Positions 9,525 to 18,787 of a stretch of DNA of 64,000 nt are shown one piece after another. A program made the position numbers and the translations under genes. Below the pieces are notes generated by a model, which worked only from the letters and a program-made list of their open reading frames with translations, made no database searches and was not told the DNA's origin. This DNA is from Phytopythium helicoides (lineage: Eukaryota > Oomycota > Peronosporomycetes > Pythiales > Pythiaceae): contig JANFNE010000004.1 of assembly GCA_024867545.1 (NCBI GenBank), forward strand, positions 1,426,001-1,490,000, read 5' to 3'. Every line of letters starts with the position of its first letter. Positions within the stretch are counted from its first letter, which is position 1.

Positions 9525-10556
9525 GGTGTTTGGTCTGTTGGGTCATTGGGTCGGCCATCAGCAAGTAAGTGTGGTGGTGAGCCAAGTTTTGGGGATGGTG
9601 GGGTCTGCTTCGAGGGTGGGTCGAAGAGAGGGTGAGTGAGAGATGTTGGAGTTGTTTGCGAGGGTCTCTCTCGCACAGCGTTGTGTAGTTTGAAGCGTAG
9701 GGTGTGATAATGTTCACATACAACCTACATTTGTTTGATCATCGATGTGTTTGTCTGTCCGAATCGCATCTGTGGGGTAGCCGTGCTTGCCATGGTAGTA
9801 TCAGGTTGAAGTGCGCGCATCATGGAGAAGTCTGCATGGCAAATATGTGCTGATATGTGGTGTTGATAACTTGATAGAAAGCTCAGTTCAAGTAAACCCT
9901 GGGGTGCTGTGTAAGAAGAAGCAACGGCAAGCATAGGGGGGTGCTGTTACAGAACGCCGTAGTGGTCAACTTTAACTTCAACTGACTCACCTAACTACTT
10001 TAATGAAATTCCATTCAGATTTGTGGCTCACCACGAAGCGAGTAGATGCCAGTAAACACCGCATATCTGAAGTGAGCGATCACGATTCCTTGCACCGAAG
10101 GACCCTTGAGCTGCGGCAAAACGTATCTATGCTAAGCATACTGGTGTGAAGGGTGAAACTGCCACTCTGTTGCAGAGCAAGACAACTGTTGTGGAGCTCG
10201 AATGCACGCACTAACAAGGGCTTTGGCGCTACAGTATCTGAAGGTCTTCGCTTGTATTGTAATTCGATTGATCAGAATTTGGCTCAGGCTTTCTAGGCGG
10301 TGTTTTACGCCGTTCTACGTACTCAGACCTCTCTGAGACTCCCTGGCCAGACTCTCTATTCGGCATCATACGACCTCACCCAGGTAGGTGAGAGCTTAGC
10401 CGCATACTCTCTTCGGCCTTTGGTGCGCAGTCTGGTCTAATAATGACCACCGGCTCACTTCAACAACTGAGAATGGACAGCTCTTCCAACAAGCTACCTA
10501 ACCATGCATGTGCACGTTGAAAACGATTTTTAGCGCGGTGATCGACGGAGATGAGC

Positions 10557-10652
10557 GAGCCGGGTTGACATACGATGACTGAGCAAGCTTGACATACGAT
10601 GACTGAGCAAGCTTGACGAGTAATGACCGAGCAGTATTGCTGATCGATGACC
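10557..10652 (+). repeat. Tandem repeat, four units of 24 bp
   Basis: Units begin at 10557, 10581, 10605 and 10629. The first two are nearly identical (GAGC followed by a TTGACATACGATGACT core) and units three and four are degenerate (TTGACGAGTAATGACC, TTGCTGATCGATGACC). It lies in non-coding spacer. Confidence 0.8.
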
Positions 10653-11039
10653 GAACGACCCTGGAACACGGCGAGCGACGACTTCGCGCGTTGTAGTGCC
10701 ACTTAGTGAGCGCGACTGACGAGATGGATTCAACGAGATTATCTTGTATGCTCTCTCAAGGGCTTCTGCGCTGCTACTCTTCGTAAGTTATCGAGCTCAT
10801 CAAGCAATGAGAAGGGCAAAGTTGGTCAAGTCTACGAGTCCGAGCAGCGTCTGCAACCATAGCCACGCACGGATGTCTATTTGATCATCGGTGTCTACAG
10901 ATCGATTTTTTTACGTGCCTTTGTTTAGAAGGCAATCAACAAGTCTAGGCGAATTCAGGTCTTTAGTTGGGTGGCTCGGCTAATTCCGCCAGCAGCGGCA
11001 CATCTTTGCCAAGTGGTGCGTTTGGAAAAGTGCCTGTTG

Positions 11040-12000
11040 AAGTGATGGCGAGCAGTAGGTGAAGTTGACATCGATTGTCGGCGGCGCAGTGCATCACAGA
11101 TCTAAGGGCATTTGGTTCAGCAGCACGACGAATATGCAGACACAATTGCTTTTTATTAATCGAGAAGAGCACCTCGGTCGTCGAGGGACAGACACTTCGC
11201 TGCAGCCAGAACACAGCAGACTCCGCGTTCCGGGCCGAGCAGATTATGAAAAGCGACCGGGGCAAGGCGCCCCTCAGCAATTTACGCTTGTTTGAGGCAT
11301 GTAAAAGCAGGGCACGACACTTCTTGTTGAACGTGACTTTGATGAGCAATACGAGTGTCGGCCGAGTTTACATATTCCTGGAGATCGACGAGTGAAGTGC
11401 CAAGATCAGGTAACGACGGGTTGGAGATGGGTCAAAGCGATCTGATAATGACCCTTCCCTTCTACGGTACCACAGTTCATCCAACACAAATCACCGTCCG
11501 ATCTGCCCCCTTTCGCCAAGTACTGTATTGGGTTGTCTTACACATGCAGACAAAGGGACTGTTCGCATCCGTTGGCCTGCTTCGTATATAATCCTGTGCA
11601 GGTATAGTTGCAGTGCTGACGGTACCAGGCCACAATCAGATCTTCTGGGCGAGTATGTGCAATGCGTTGCCCTCACTCAGATCTGTTTACTCGCACAGTA
11701 TTCGATTCATTGATCCACTTCCAGAAGTTGCAATGTGCGCTCCTGTGGGCCGACTATATTGCGCATCAGGGTAGGATTGCCAATCAACCCACGCCCTGAA
11801 GCGCTCGCACAGCGTGTAACGGTACAGAATGCGATCCCCCTCCCCATTCAATGAGCTCGATTCGTCTACTCGGCATGCATCATGCACTTGCTCGGCGAAA
11901 CTCCTTTTCCGGTACAAATCCGAGTCCGATGGAGCCACTCGACCACTACACTTCGAAGCTGAATCCTGACTGATATCTAGGACTGCCTCAAGTTTAGACA
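11040..12000. pseudogene. Decayed coding relic, copy B (rearranged partner of 4517-5090)
   Basis: Two segments match copy A. 11300-11480 carries the LEMGQSDLIM/LPFYGTT wording on the plus strand, where copy A has it on the minus strand. 11610-12000 matches 4517-4835 on the same strand (shared GCGAGTATG.GCAATGCGTTGCC and TGTGGGCCGAC). One of the two segments was therefore inverted after duplication. All frames are broken. The left boundary is approximate. Confidence 0.4.
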
Positions 12001-12758
12001 AGGGCACATGACAGAGCTCTGCTCAACGATTCTTGGAGTCATCGTTTTCGCTACACAATCCAAGGCTGAGCACACCAATCTGTCAATGCATTGCACAGAA
12101 CTGCCTGAGACAGCCAGCACAGCTAGCCTAGATTGACGAACCTCAGATACCCATGACCACTCACTGGGTCTCGCACCTACGCTTTCGGAGGTAGTTTTTC
12201 AACGCACGGCAGATTCTGCAGGTCCTTTCTATCATAGACCTACCAGTACAACGGTCAAGACTATATCTAGTCCCGAGACTACGATGTATATGATGGTCTA
12301 GCCCATGCGATTCATCGCAAGACTCAAAATTCAGACTCCTAATTAACAAATTAATACGTGACAATCGCAATCGGTGACAACTCCTAGGCAACGAACTATG
12401 AGCGTGCACACTGTAGCGCGGAGACAAACCCAACGTCTATGTAAACATATTCGGACAGCAAACGAGCGCAGGACACGCACTTCAACTGGCAACAGTCAAA
12501 TCCAAGCCGCACCGACTGACATCTGCACGAACAGCGCAATCAACACAAGCGAGATCAGTCGATCAAAACACCAGCAACAAATCCGCCAGTAACAAAGCCT
12601 CGCATTAGCCCACACTGTCGGCAGCACATCATCGACCATCTACCGCTTGGATACCCAACGTCGTCAACGCGACTCCTTCAACTCCTTCGACTCCTTGCTC
12701 GCTGATCGCCGATCAACTACCTAGTCAAAACCGACAGCAACCACTCGATCGACATCTC

Positions 12759-12773
12759 TCATTCTGCAATTTG
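12759..12773 (+). promoter_or_regulatory. Inr/FPR core promoter of P5
   Basis: TCATTCTGCAATTTG, identical to P2 and P4, 50-64 bp upstream of the P5 ATG. Confidence 0.8.
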
Positions 12774-12822
12774 CCGTCTTCCAGCAACACCTGCAGCAGC
12801 AACAACAACCACTACACCAGCC

Positions 12823-14247
12823 ATGGTCTCCTTCAACGCCATCCGCATCCTCGCCACCATCGCCGCTCTCGCCTCTGCCGCCGCCACCGGTGCTGATGCC
12901 AACCCCAACGTCCACCCCAGCGTCCACCGCACGCTCCGCGCGCAGGGCACCGTCAACCTCATTGTGACGCTCAAGGCCGACACGTCGTCCGTGCTCAACA
13001 GCGTGCAGGAAGCCGACTACTCGTCCAAGGGAGACCGCATCGCCAGCCTCGTGTCGTCACTCGAGACGCACGCGGAGGACACGCAGACCGAGGTCGCCTC
13101 CGTGCTCGCACAGGAGTCAGACTCCACCACGCCGCTGTTCTCGTCCACCAAGAGCTTCTGGATCAGCAACCAGGTGTACATCAAGGACGCGACGGTGGAG
13201 CTTCTCACCAAGCTGCTGCCGCTCTCGACCATCGCCGAGATCCGCGAGGAGCAAGTGTTGCCGGCGCCGTCGATTGATGCCACCACAACGGCTACCAACT
13301 CGACGATTGGTCTGCTGGCGAATGAGTGGGGAGTCACCAAGATCAACGCGCCGTCTGTCTGGGACCTCGGATACAACGGGAAGGGTGTTGTCGTCTCCAG
13401 CATCGACTCAGGGGTGCTTTCGACGCATACTGCACTCAGGAGTAACTTCCGCAGCAGCTATGGCTGGTACGACCCTCAGAGTCTGCGAGCTACGCCATAC
13501 GATGCTTCTGGACACGGCACTCACACGATGGGAACCATGGTCGGCTCGGGTGGTATCGGTGTTGCACCTGGTGCAACTTGGATTTCGTGCAAGGGTTGCC
13601 GCACAAAGGATTGCTACGAGGCTGAGCTCCTCTCATGTGCGCAATTCATTTTGTGCCCTACCGACACGAGTGGCAACAACAAGGACTGCTCCAAGGCTCC
13701 CGACCTCGTGAGCAACTCGTGGGGTGGTGGCCAGGGAGACACCTTCTACGACGCGGCCATCTCGGCGTGGCGCACGGCTGGCATCATCCCCATCTTCTCC
13801 ATCGGCAACAATGGAGAAAAAGGTTGCGGAACTGCTAACTCGCCTGGCGACAACGCCAACGTCATCTCGGTCGGTGCTACCACGAGTGCCGACGCGCTTG
13901 CCAGCTACAGCTCCAAGGGTCCGTCGGTGAACGGCCTCGTGAAACCCGAGGTGTCGGCTCCTGGCTCCAGCGTGCGCTCAGCATGGTACACGAGCACCAG
14001 CGCGTACAACACGATTGATGGCACGAGCATGGCATGCCCGCACGTGTCTGGCACCGTCGCGCTGCTCCTCAGCGCCAAGCCGACCCTCACATACGCGCAG
14101 GTCAAGACGGCGGTCACGACCACGACGTCCAAGACCATCAGCTCCACGGGCTACACGTGTGGCAGCACTCGTGACGCGACGATCCCGAACAACCAGTTCG
14201 GCTACGGTCGCCTGAACGCGCTCACGGCCGTGCAGAGCGTGCTGTAA
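12823..14247 (+). CDS. Secreted subtilisin-like serine protease P5 (mosaic)
   Basis: S8A protease of 474 residues, built like P2 and P4: signal peptide, I9-like prodomain, D195, H231, N329 and S402. Up to about 13250, and again over most of 13680-14247, it is almost identical at DNA level to P4. Between lie blocks that differ heavily: 13253-13290, 13378-13675 (around the catalytic Asp and His and the Cys-rich loop), about 13808-13838 (NNGEKGCG replacing NSGPACT, one extra residue) and a small change before the catalytic Ser (IDGTS for ISGTS). The changed blocks resemble P1, P3 and P6 in wording (KDCYEAELLSCAQFILC) but match none exactly. The catalytic residues stay intact, so an active enzyme with altered substrate pockets is the likely outcome. 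Confidence 0.95.
   Translation: MVSFNAIRILATIAALASAAATGADANPNVHPSVHRTLRAQGTVNLIVTLKADTSSVLNSVQEADYSSKGDRIASLVSSLETHAEDTQTEVASVLAQESDSTTPLFSSTKSFWISNQVYIKDATVELLTKLLPLSTIAEIREEQVLPAPSIDATTTATNSTIGLLANEWGVTKINAPSVWDLGYNGKGVVVSSIDSGVLSTHTALRSNFRSSYGWYDPQSLRATPYDASGHGTHTMGTMVGSGGIGVAPGATWISCKGCRTKDCYEAELLSCAQFILCPTDTSGNNKDCSKAPDLVSNSWGGGQGDTFYDAAISAWRTAGIIPIFSIGNNGEKGCGTANSPGDNANVISVGATTSADALASYSSKGPSVNGLVKPEVSAPGSSVRSAWYTSTSAYNTIDGTSMACPHVSGTVALLLSAKPTLTYAQVKTAVTTTTSKTISSTGYTCGSTRDATIPNNQFGYGRLNALTAVQSVL
13253..13838 (+). other. Patchwork block in P5 (likely gene-conversion tract)
   Basis: Within this interval P5 alternates between near-identity to P4 and heavy divergence, while both flanks stay near-identical. 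The diverged stretches fall on segments that encode the catalytic Asp/His surroundings, the Cys-rich loop and the loop beside the oxyanion Asn. The donor is not in the window. Confidence 0.7.
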
Positions 14248-15260
14248 GGTGTTTGGTCTGTTGGGTCATTGGGTCGGCCATCAGCAAGTAAGTGCGGTGG
14301 TGAGCCAAGTTTTGGGGATGGTGGGGTCTGCTTCGAGGGTGGGTCGAAGAGAGGGTGAGTGAGAGATGTTGGAGTTGTTTGCGAGGGTCTCTCTCGCACA
14401 GCGTTGTGTAGTTTGAAGCGTAGGGTGTGATAATGTTCACATACAACCTACATTTGTTTGATCAGTTATGCGAGTTCTTTCAGTTTGTGAATATGCAGTC
14501 TGAAATGCTTGGCAATCGAGAGCGCGAAAGCACCGCTCCTCGACGATCATCGAGCAACGATCAACAAATTATCAGGTTGAAGTGCCTGAGATGACAAATG
14601 AGGACCACAGTGAGCATCGTGGCGCTTTCCTAGCCTCACGAAAAGTATGCCCAACTTGTCATCCCACATCGCTAACTGTCAGGTGAGTAACGTGGAAGAG
14701 CTCACGCAGATGTCGTCGACGAGCTCAGCGTCACGGCCATCCGAGTGAGCTGAGCTCGCCCACAAAGCAGAATTTCACCATCCCGAACTGATCTATATGC
14801 ATTGGCTTGATTTTGGATAGTCGTGCCTCGCATCGTTGTACTGGGACAATTCGAATTGGATAGGCACGGAGGCTCCGTAGTTTAACAACAGTGGTCGAGA
14901 TGCGAGAGAGCATGACACCCTGCCATGTCGATGATCCTGACTCATTCTTCTCCGAATGCATTGCTGCTGCTCCTTGCTGCTGCTCCGAGAAGGCGTCGAG
15001 AGCCACACCCCATGGTCGGCTTTTCCATGCTGAGAACATGACGCCTGGTCCATGACACCTCTCAACAACACGGATGCCCACATAGGAATGACAGGGATAG
15101 TGAATGAGCCAAGAAGCGGGATCACTATCTTCCCAGCGCGGTTTGACAGTTGCATTGCCGACGAGCGCAGTTAGTGCATGCTCGCGACTGTCCTTGAAGC
15201 ATCCCTACAACATCCCAAGACTAAACACGAGCTCTTCGTGTTACGCCACCGACCTTCCCA
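14248..15260. other. P5 3' flank and P5-P6 spacer
   Basis: 14248-14463 matches the 3' flanks of P2 and P4 nearly base for base, then similarity ends after TTTGTTTGATCA. The rest has no recognisable gene. Part of 14690-14780 resembles the P1-P2 spacer in inverted orientation. Confidence 0.55.
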
Positions 15261-15279
15261 GCTCACTCTTCACATTTCC
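15261..15279 (+). promoter_or_regulatory. Inr/FPR core promoter of P6
   Basis: GCTCACTCTTCACATTTCC fits the oomycete consensus (GCTCATTYYNCAWTTT) in almost every position and lies about 41-59 bp upstream of the P6 ATG. Confidence 0.85.
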
Positions 15280-15319
15280 GTCTCCTGCAGCTATCTCCCG
15301 ATTCAGTCTTCCAGCCGTG

Positions 15320-16741
15320 ATGGTGTCTCTCGCCAGTACTCGCTGGGCTATCCTCGCCGCCGTTCTCGCGCTCGCCTACAGCAGTGACGTCGACGCAAAG
15401 CCTATCGTCCACCCGGGAGTCCACCGCGCTCTACGAGCTCAGACCACCGTCAACCTCGTCCTCACCATGGTCGACGGTGTCGAAGCTCCGATCATCAACT
15501 CGCTCGACAGCAACGCCACCTCCAAGGGTGATAAGATCGCTGAACTCGTTGAGTCACTTCAGGTGCACGCCAACGAGACCCAGAGCGAGGTGACTGCTGT
15601 GCTGGCGGAAGAAGCCGATGGACTCTACTCGGACGCCAAGAGCTTCTGGGTGAGCAACCAAGTGTACATCCAGGAGGCGACGGTGTCACTTCTGACCAAG
15701 CTGGTGAAGCTTTCGTCAGTGTACGAGATCCGCGAGGAGATAGTGCTGCCGCTGCCGACGCTAGGGTCGTTCAAGGAAGTAAATTCCAATACGACAGCGA
15801 CCTCGACTACTGGTGGGTATACTGGCTGGGGCGTGACCAAGATTGGCGCACCAAGCGTCTGGGCCAAGGGGTATACTGGTCAAGGCGTCGTTGTCTCGCA
15901 CATTGACACGGGAGTGAGATACACGCATGAGGTGCTCAAGTCGTCGTTCCGATCATCATATGGCTGGTACGACCCTGAGAGTGAAACAGCCACTCCTTAC
16001 GACTCGTATGGACACGGAACTCATACCATGGGAACCATGGTCGGCTCAGGAAGTATCGGTGTCGCACCTGGGGCCACTTGGATCAGCTGCAAGGGATGCC
16101 GAAGCAACAGTTGCTACGAGTCCGACCTGCTTGCGTGCGCAGAGTTCATCACGTGCCCGACTGACACAAGCGGTAACAACGCCGATTGCTCCAAGGCTCC
16201 CGATGTTGTAGGTAACTCGTGGGGAGGCGGTCAGGGTGAAACTTTCTACGCTGCCGCCATCCAGACGTGGATCGCTGCCGGAATCATCCCCGTGTTTTCG
16301 AACGGTAATGACGGCCCAGAGTGTGGAACAGCCAACTCTCCTGGTGATGACGCATCTGTAATTGCTGTCGGGGCCACGACGAGTGCCGACGCTCTTGCTG
16401 ACTACAGCTCTAAGGGGGCAGCTGTGACGGGCATCATCAAGCCCGACATTTCCGCTCCAGGTTCCAGCGTGACGTCGTCTTACTATTTGAGCGATACGTC
16501 GTACGCGACTGGTAGCGGTACCAGCATGGCATGCCCACATGTGACCGGCACAATCGCGTTGCTCCTCAGCATCAACTCGTCGCTCACGTACGAAGATATT
16601 CGAACCATATTGTTCGAGACGACTGACCTCACCATTTCAAGCACCGGATACTCGTGCAACGGCACGACGGACGCCGACATTCCTAACAATCAGTTCGGCT
16701 ACGGCCGCTTGAATGCGCTCACGGCTGCTACAGCGCTATGA
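15320..16741 (+). CDS. Secreted subtilisin-like serine protease P6
   Basis: S8A protease of 473 residues with signal peptide (about 1-26), I9-like prodomain, D196 (SHIDTG), H232 (HGTHTMG), N330 (SNGNDG) and S402 (GTSMACPH), plus the Cys-rich loop. The start at 15320 is chosen because it opens the signal peptide, aligns with the P1 start and lies just below a near-perfect promoter motif. The frame is open 72 codons further upstream, but that part is leader. P6 and P1 form the second paralogous pair of the array. P6 follows P5 head-to-tail by 1.07 kb, mirroring P2 followed by P1. Confidence 0.95.
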   Translation: MVSLASTRWAILAAVLALAYSSDVDAKPIVHPGVHRALRAQTTVNLVLTMVDGVEAPIINSLDSNATSKGDKIAELVESLQVHANETQSEVTAVLAEEADGLYSDAKSFWVSNQVYIQEATVSLLTKLVKLSSVYEIREEIVLPLPTLGSFKEVNSNTTATSTTGGYTGWGVTKIGAPSVWAKGYTGQGVVVSHIDTGVRYTHEVLKSSFRSSYGWYDPESETATPYDSYGHGTHTMGTMVGSGSIGVAPGATWISCKGCRSNSCYESDLLACAEFITCPTDTSGNNADCSKAPDVVGNSWGGGQGETFYAAAIQTWIAAGIIPVFSNGNDGPECGTANSPGDDASVIAVGATTSADALADYSSKGAAVTGIIKPDISAPGSSVTSSYYLSDTSYATGSGTSMACPHVTGTIALLLSINSSLTYEDIRTILFETTDLTISSTGYSCNGTTDADIPNNQFGYGRLNALTAATAL

Positions 16742-16945
16742 GGATCGTTCTCATCACTTCGATTATCTTTTTCACCGCCTTCAGTGCTTTTCTGAATCGC
16801 ACAGTCTCAACACCCACCACCAAGTGTGATAAAACTCAATGTCAAAGTATTTTTGTGTGCGATTGCCTATTTGTGTTGGTAAGCAGCTCGTACTTCCACA
16901 CTTGCTTTGCACTTGAGCAAAAGAGAACTGAGGAAGGTTGCTGAC

Positions 16946-18787
16946 ATGAGTGCTGGCATCAAGGCAAGTGGAACTGTTGGTTTCCTCGCACGCGCATATG
17001 CCCCAGATGGTCCAAGAACATTCGGAACTCCCACATCACAGCAGCCAGATGATCTTCTATTGACACTCACCAGCACTAATTTGCAAGTCTTTGCTCGAAA
17101 GACACGCAATCTAGGGTGCACTTGTCTTAATGAGTCGGCAGACCAGCTACTTACAAGTGGGTTTCATTGTCCACACCTCCATGGTGGTGCTGATTACTGG
17201 CCGACAGAGCTGAATATGGATATTACTTCCATTGAGCAAGTGCTCGTGACTTATCGGACCGTCATTGCCCAACCTACGTCTCTTACTTCCAACGAGAACC
17301 CTTCCAGTTCAAGCTCGGCTGATGCAATTGTAGAACGATCAAGCAGCGTAGCTGCTCGGACGCGAGACTGCGTTCTCGTGTACTCGAGCAAGTCTTCTCA
17401 AGGAAAGCTTCATCTCGAGTTCGAGCACAACTTAGCTCGGGGTGCGTTTGTCGATGCAATCACCGCAATGACTAAGGGTGCTGTGGACGTGGATTACATT
17501 GATGCAAGTGAAGACCAGAACCGCAATAACGATCCAAAAATGGGCACGATTATTGTAGGCGAAGCGATATCTGGTACAGATATGAACGAGAAAGTTTTCC
17601 AAACTAGGCGTGCAGCGCTTCGATCGGTTGCAACAGGAAAGATATCACTTGCACTTCAAATCACGAGTGAAGGTGAGCTAGTTGGAGTCACCAATACAAC
17701 TTATGGCGATCCGAACGTCCACTTTCTGCTTGGGACGGCAATGACGTTAGCTCAGGCACTTGACGAACCAGATATTCTCGCGCTCTCTTGGCTTGTGAGT
17801 GGATTTATCAATTTCCAGCGAGCAAAACGAGCCAAACTCGACACTGATGCCAAGCCAAGTGCTGAGTTAGCGCTTTCTCAGCTACAGTACGTGATTAAAC
17901 TCGCTCGCGAAAACTCTCTATCTCTTATACTATCGTTTTCTCTCCAGTGTTTGGCCGACTTGGTTGTGTCGAAGTACATCAATCAAGGTGGTTTGATTTC
18001 AGAGCCTGGTAGTGTACTCAATAATCAACAAGCAAGGCTCGAGATGGCCCAGCAGTGGCTGACAGAGTCCGCCTTACTGCTGCCAAAGGAGGCAGACACG
18101 ACATTGAAAATGCAGTTACACCGAAAAATTGCTGAATTAGCTATTATGAAAGCTGATGCAAGCGGTTGTAGCGACAACGACCGGGAAAAAACACCGAGTG
18201 AGAACGTTTTAGCGGCGCACGCACTAAATCTATCGTCGATACTCCTCGACCCCGCAGGAATGCGAGTCGCAACCTGTCCTAATGGTTCTCGATCAGCGTT
18301 CAAACCTCTCCATCCACTCGCATGGCTTCTTCTCCCGCCTCCAAAAGCAGCGAACCAGCAATACAAACCGCAATTTTGCTGTGTTTGTCTTGCTGGTCCT
18401 AGCTGCAATGCTAATGGACTTCACCTCCGCGTATATTTCACCCACGATAGTGATATCACATGGCTCAAAAGTGAGCTAACACGCAGACTTCAATTGTGCC
18501 CACTTCCAAGCCACCATCACCTCTGTAATGGTTCTGTTATATCTATCCAAGACGTGTTTGAATCTTCCAATGGAGATCGTACGACCACTAAGGCTTTGCC
18601 ATCGACAACCAAACTAAGCGCCATCGCAACATCTGACGGTCACTCTTTGACGGCAATTATGGTGGCAATTAAGGAAGGCACGCCGGTAGGAAGAGAACAC
18701 AATGGCGACGCAACTGTACTTTGCTCACAGTGCCATACGCTTGTTTCACTTGAAGATGTAGAAAGCCATTCCGAAACCTGCTGCTAG
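16946..18787 (+). CDS. Uncharacterised 613-residue protein with C-terminal Cys/His motif
   Basis: Single-exon frame of 613 codons starting at the ATG at 16946. No family is recognised with confidence. The first 100 residues include three Cys (GCTCLNESADQ.., CPHLHG). Residues about 270-400 are rich in amphipathic helices (LGTAMTLAQALDEPDILALSW.., LSLILSFSLQCLADLV) that could form a TPR-like solenoid. The last 25 residues contain CSQCHTLVSLEDVESHSETCC-type spacing, suggesting a small zinc-binding finger. A Ser-rich linker lies near 115-130. No signal peptide or membrane segment is evident. It follows P6 by 204 bp on the same strand but shows no link to proteolysis. Confidence 0.75.
   Translation: MSAGIKASGTVGFLARAYAPDGPRTFGTPTSQQPDDLLLTLTSTNLQVFARKTRNLGCTCLNESADQLLTSGFHCPHLHGGADYWPTELNMDITSIEQVLVTYRTVIAQPTSLTSNENPSSSSSADAIVERSSSVAARTRDCVLVYSSKSSQGKLHLEFEHNLARGAFVDAITAMTKGAVDVDYIDASEDQNRNNDPKMGTIIVGEAISGTDMNEKVFQTRRAALRSVATGKISLALQITSEGELVGVTNTTYGDPNVHFLLGTAMTLAQALDEPDILALSWLVSGFINFQRAKRAKLDTDAKPSAELALSQLQYVIKLARENSLSLILSFSLQCLADLVVSKYINQGGLISEPGSVLNNQQARLEMAQQWLTESALLLPKEADTTLKMQLHRKIAELAIMKADASGCSDNDREKTPSENVLAAHALNLSSILLDPAGMRVATCPNGSRSAFKPLHPLAWLLLPPPKAANQQYKPQFCCVCLAGPSCNANGLHLRVYFTHDSDITWLKSELTRRLQLCPLPSHHHLCNGSVISIQDVFESSNGDRTTTKALPSTTKLSAIATSDGHSLTAIMVAIKEGTPVGREHNGDATVLCSQCHTLVSLEDVESHSETCC

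Larger units (their letters stand above)
7721..9838. repeat. Right arm of the 2.1 kb inverted repeat (carries P4)
   Basis: Reverse complement of 1917-4034 (paired positions sum to 11755). The outer boundary is sharp: beyond 9838 the sequence AAGTCTGCATGGCAAATA no longer matches the left flank. Substitutions against the left arm include synonymous changes at Ser, Cys, Val and Phe codons near the gene's 3' end and one in the last few codons (GTT against GTG). Confidence 0.93.
9839..12758. other. 2.9 kb spacer between P4 and P5
   Basis: No intact gene. It contains a 24-bp tandem repeat (10557-10652), decayed relic copy B (11040-12000) and, near 12160-12440, an AT-rich stretch of unknown nature. 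The P5 upstream leader resembles that of P4 well only from about 12645 onward. Farther upstream (12440-12640) similarity is weak, so the distal promoters of P4 and P5 have diverged. Confidence 0.5.

Noticed and set aside
1917..9838. Inverted repeat as a DNA transposon or foldback element
   Set aside because: The arms carry complete protease genes and promoters, with no transposase and no visible target duplication; inverted gene duplication is simpler.
12161..12433. Possible solo LTR or retrotransposon remnant in an AT-rich stretch
   Set aside because: No matching second copy, no TG..CA ends with a target duplication and no protein domain could be shown.
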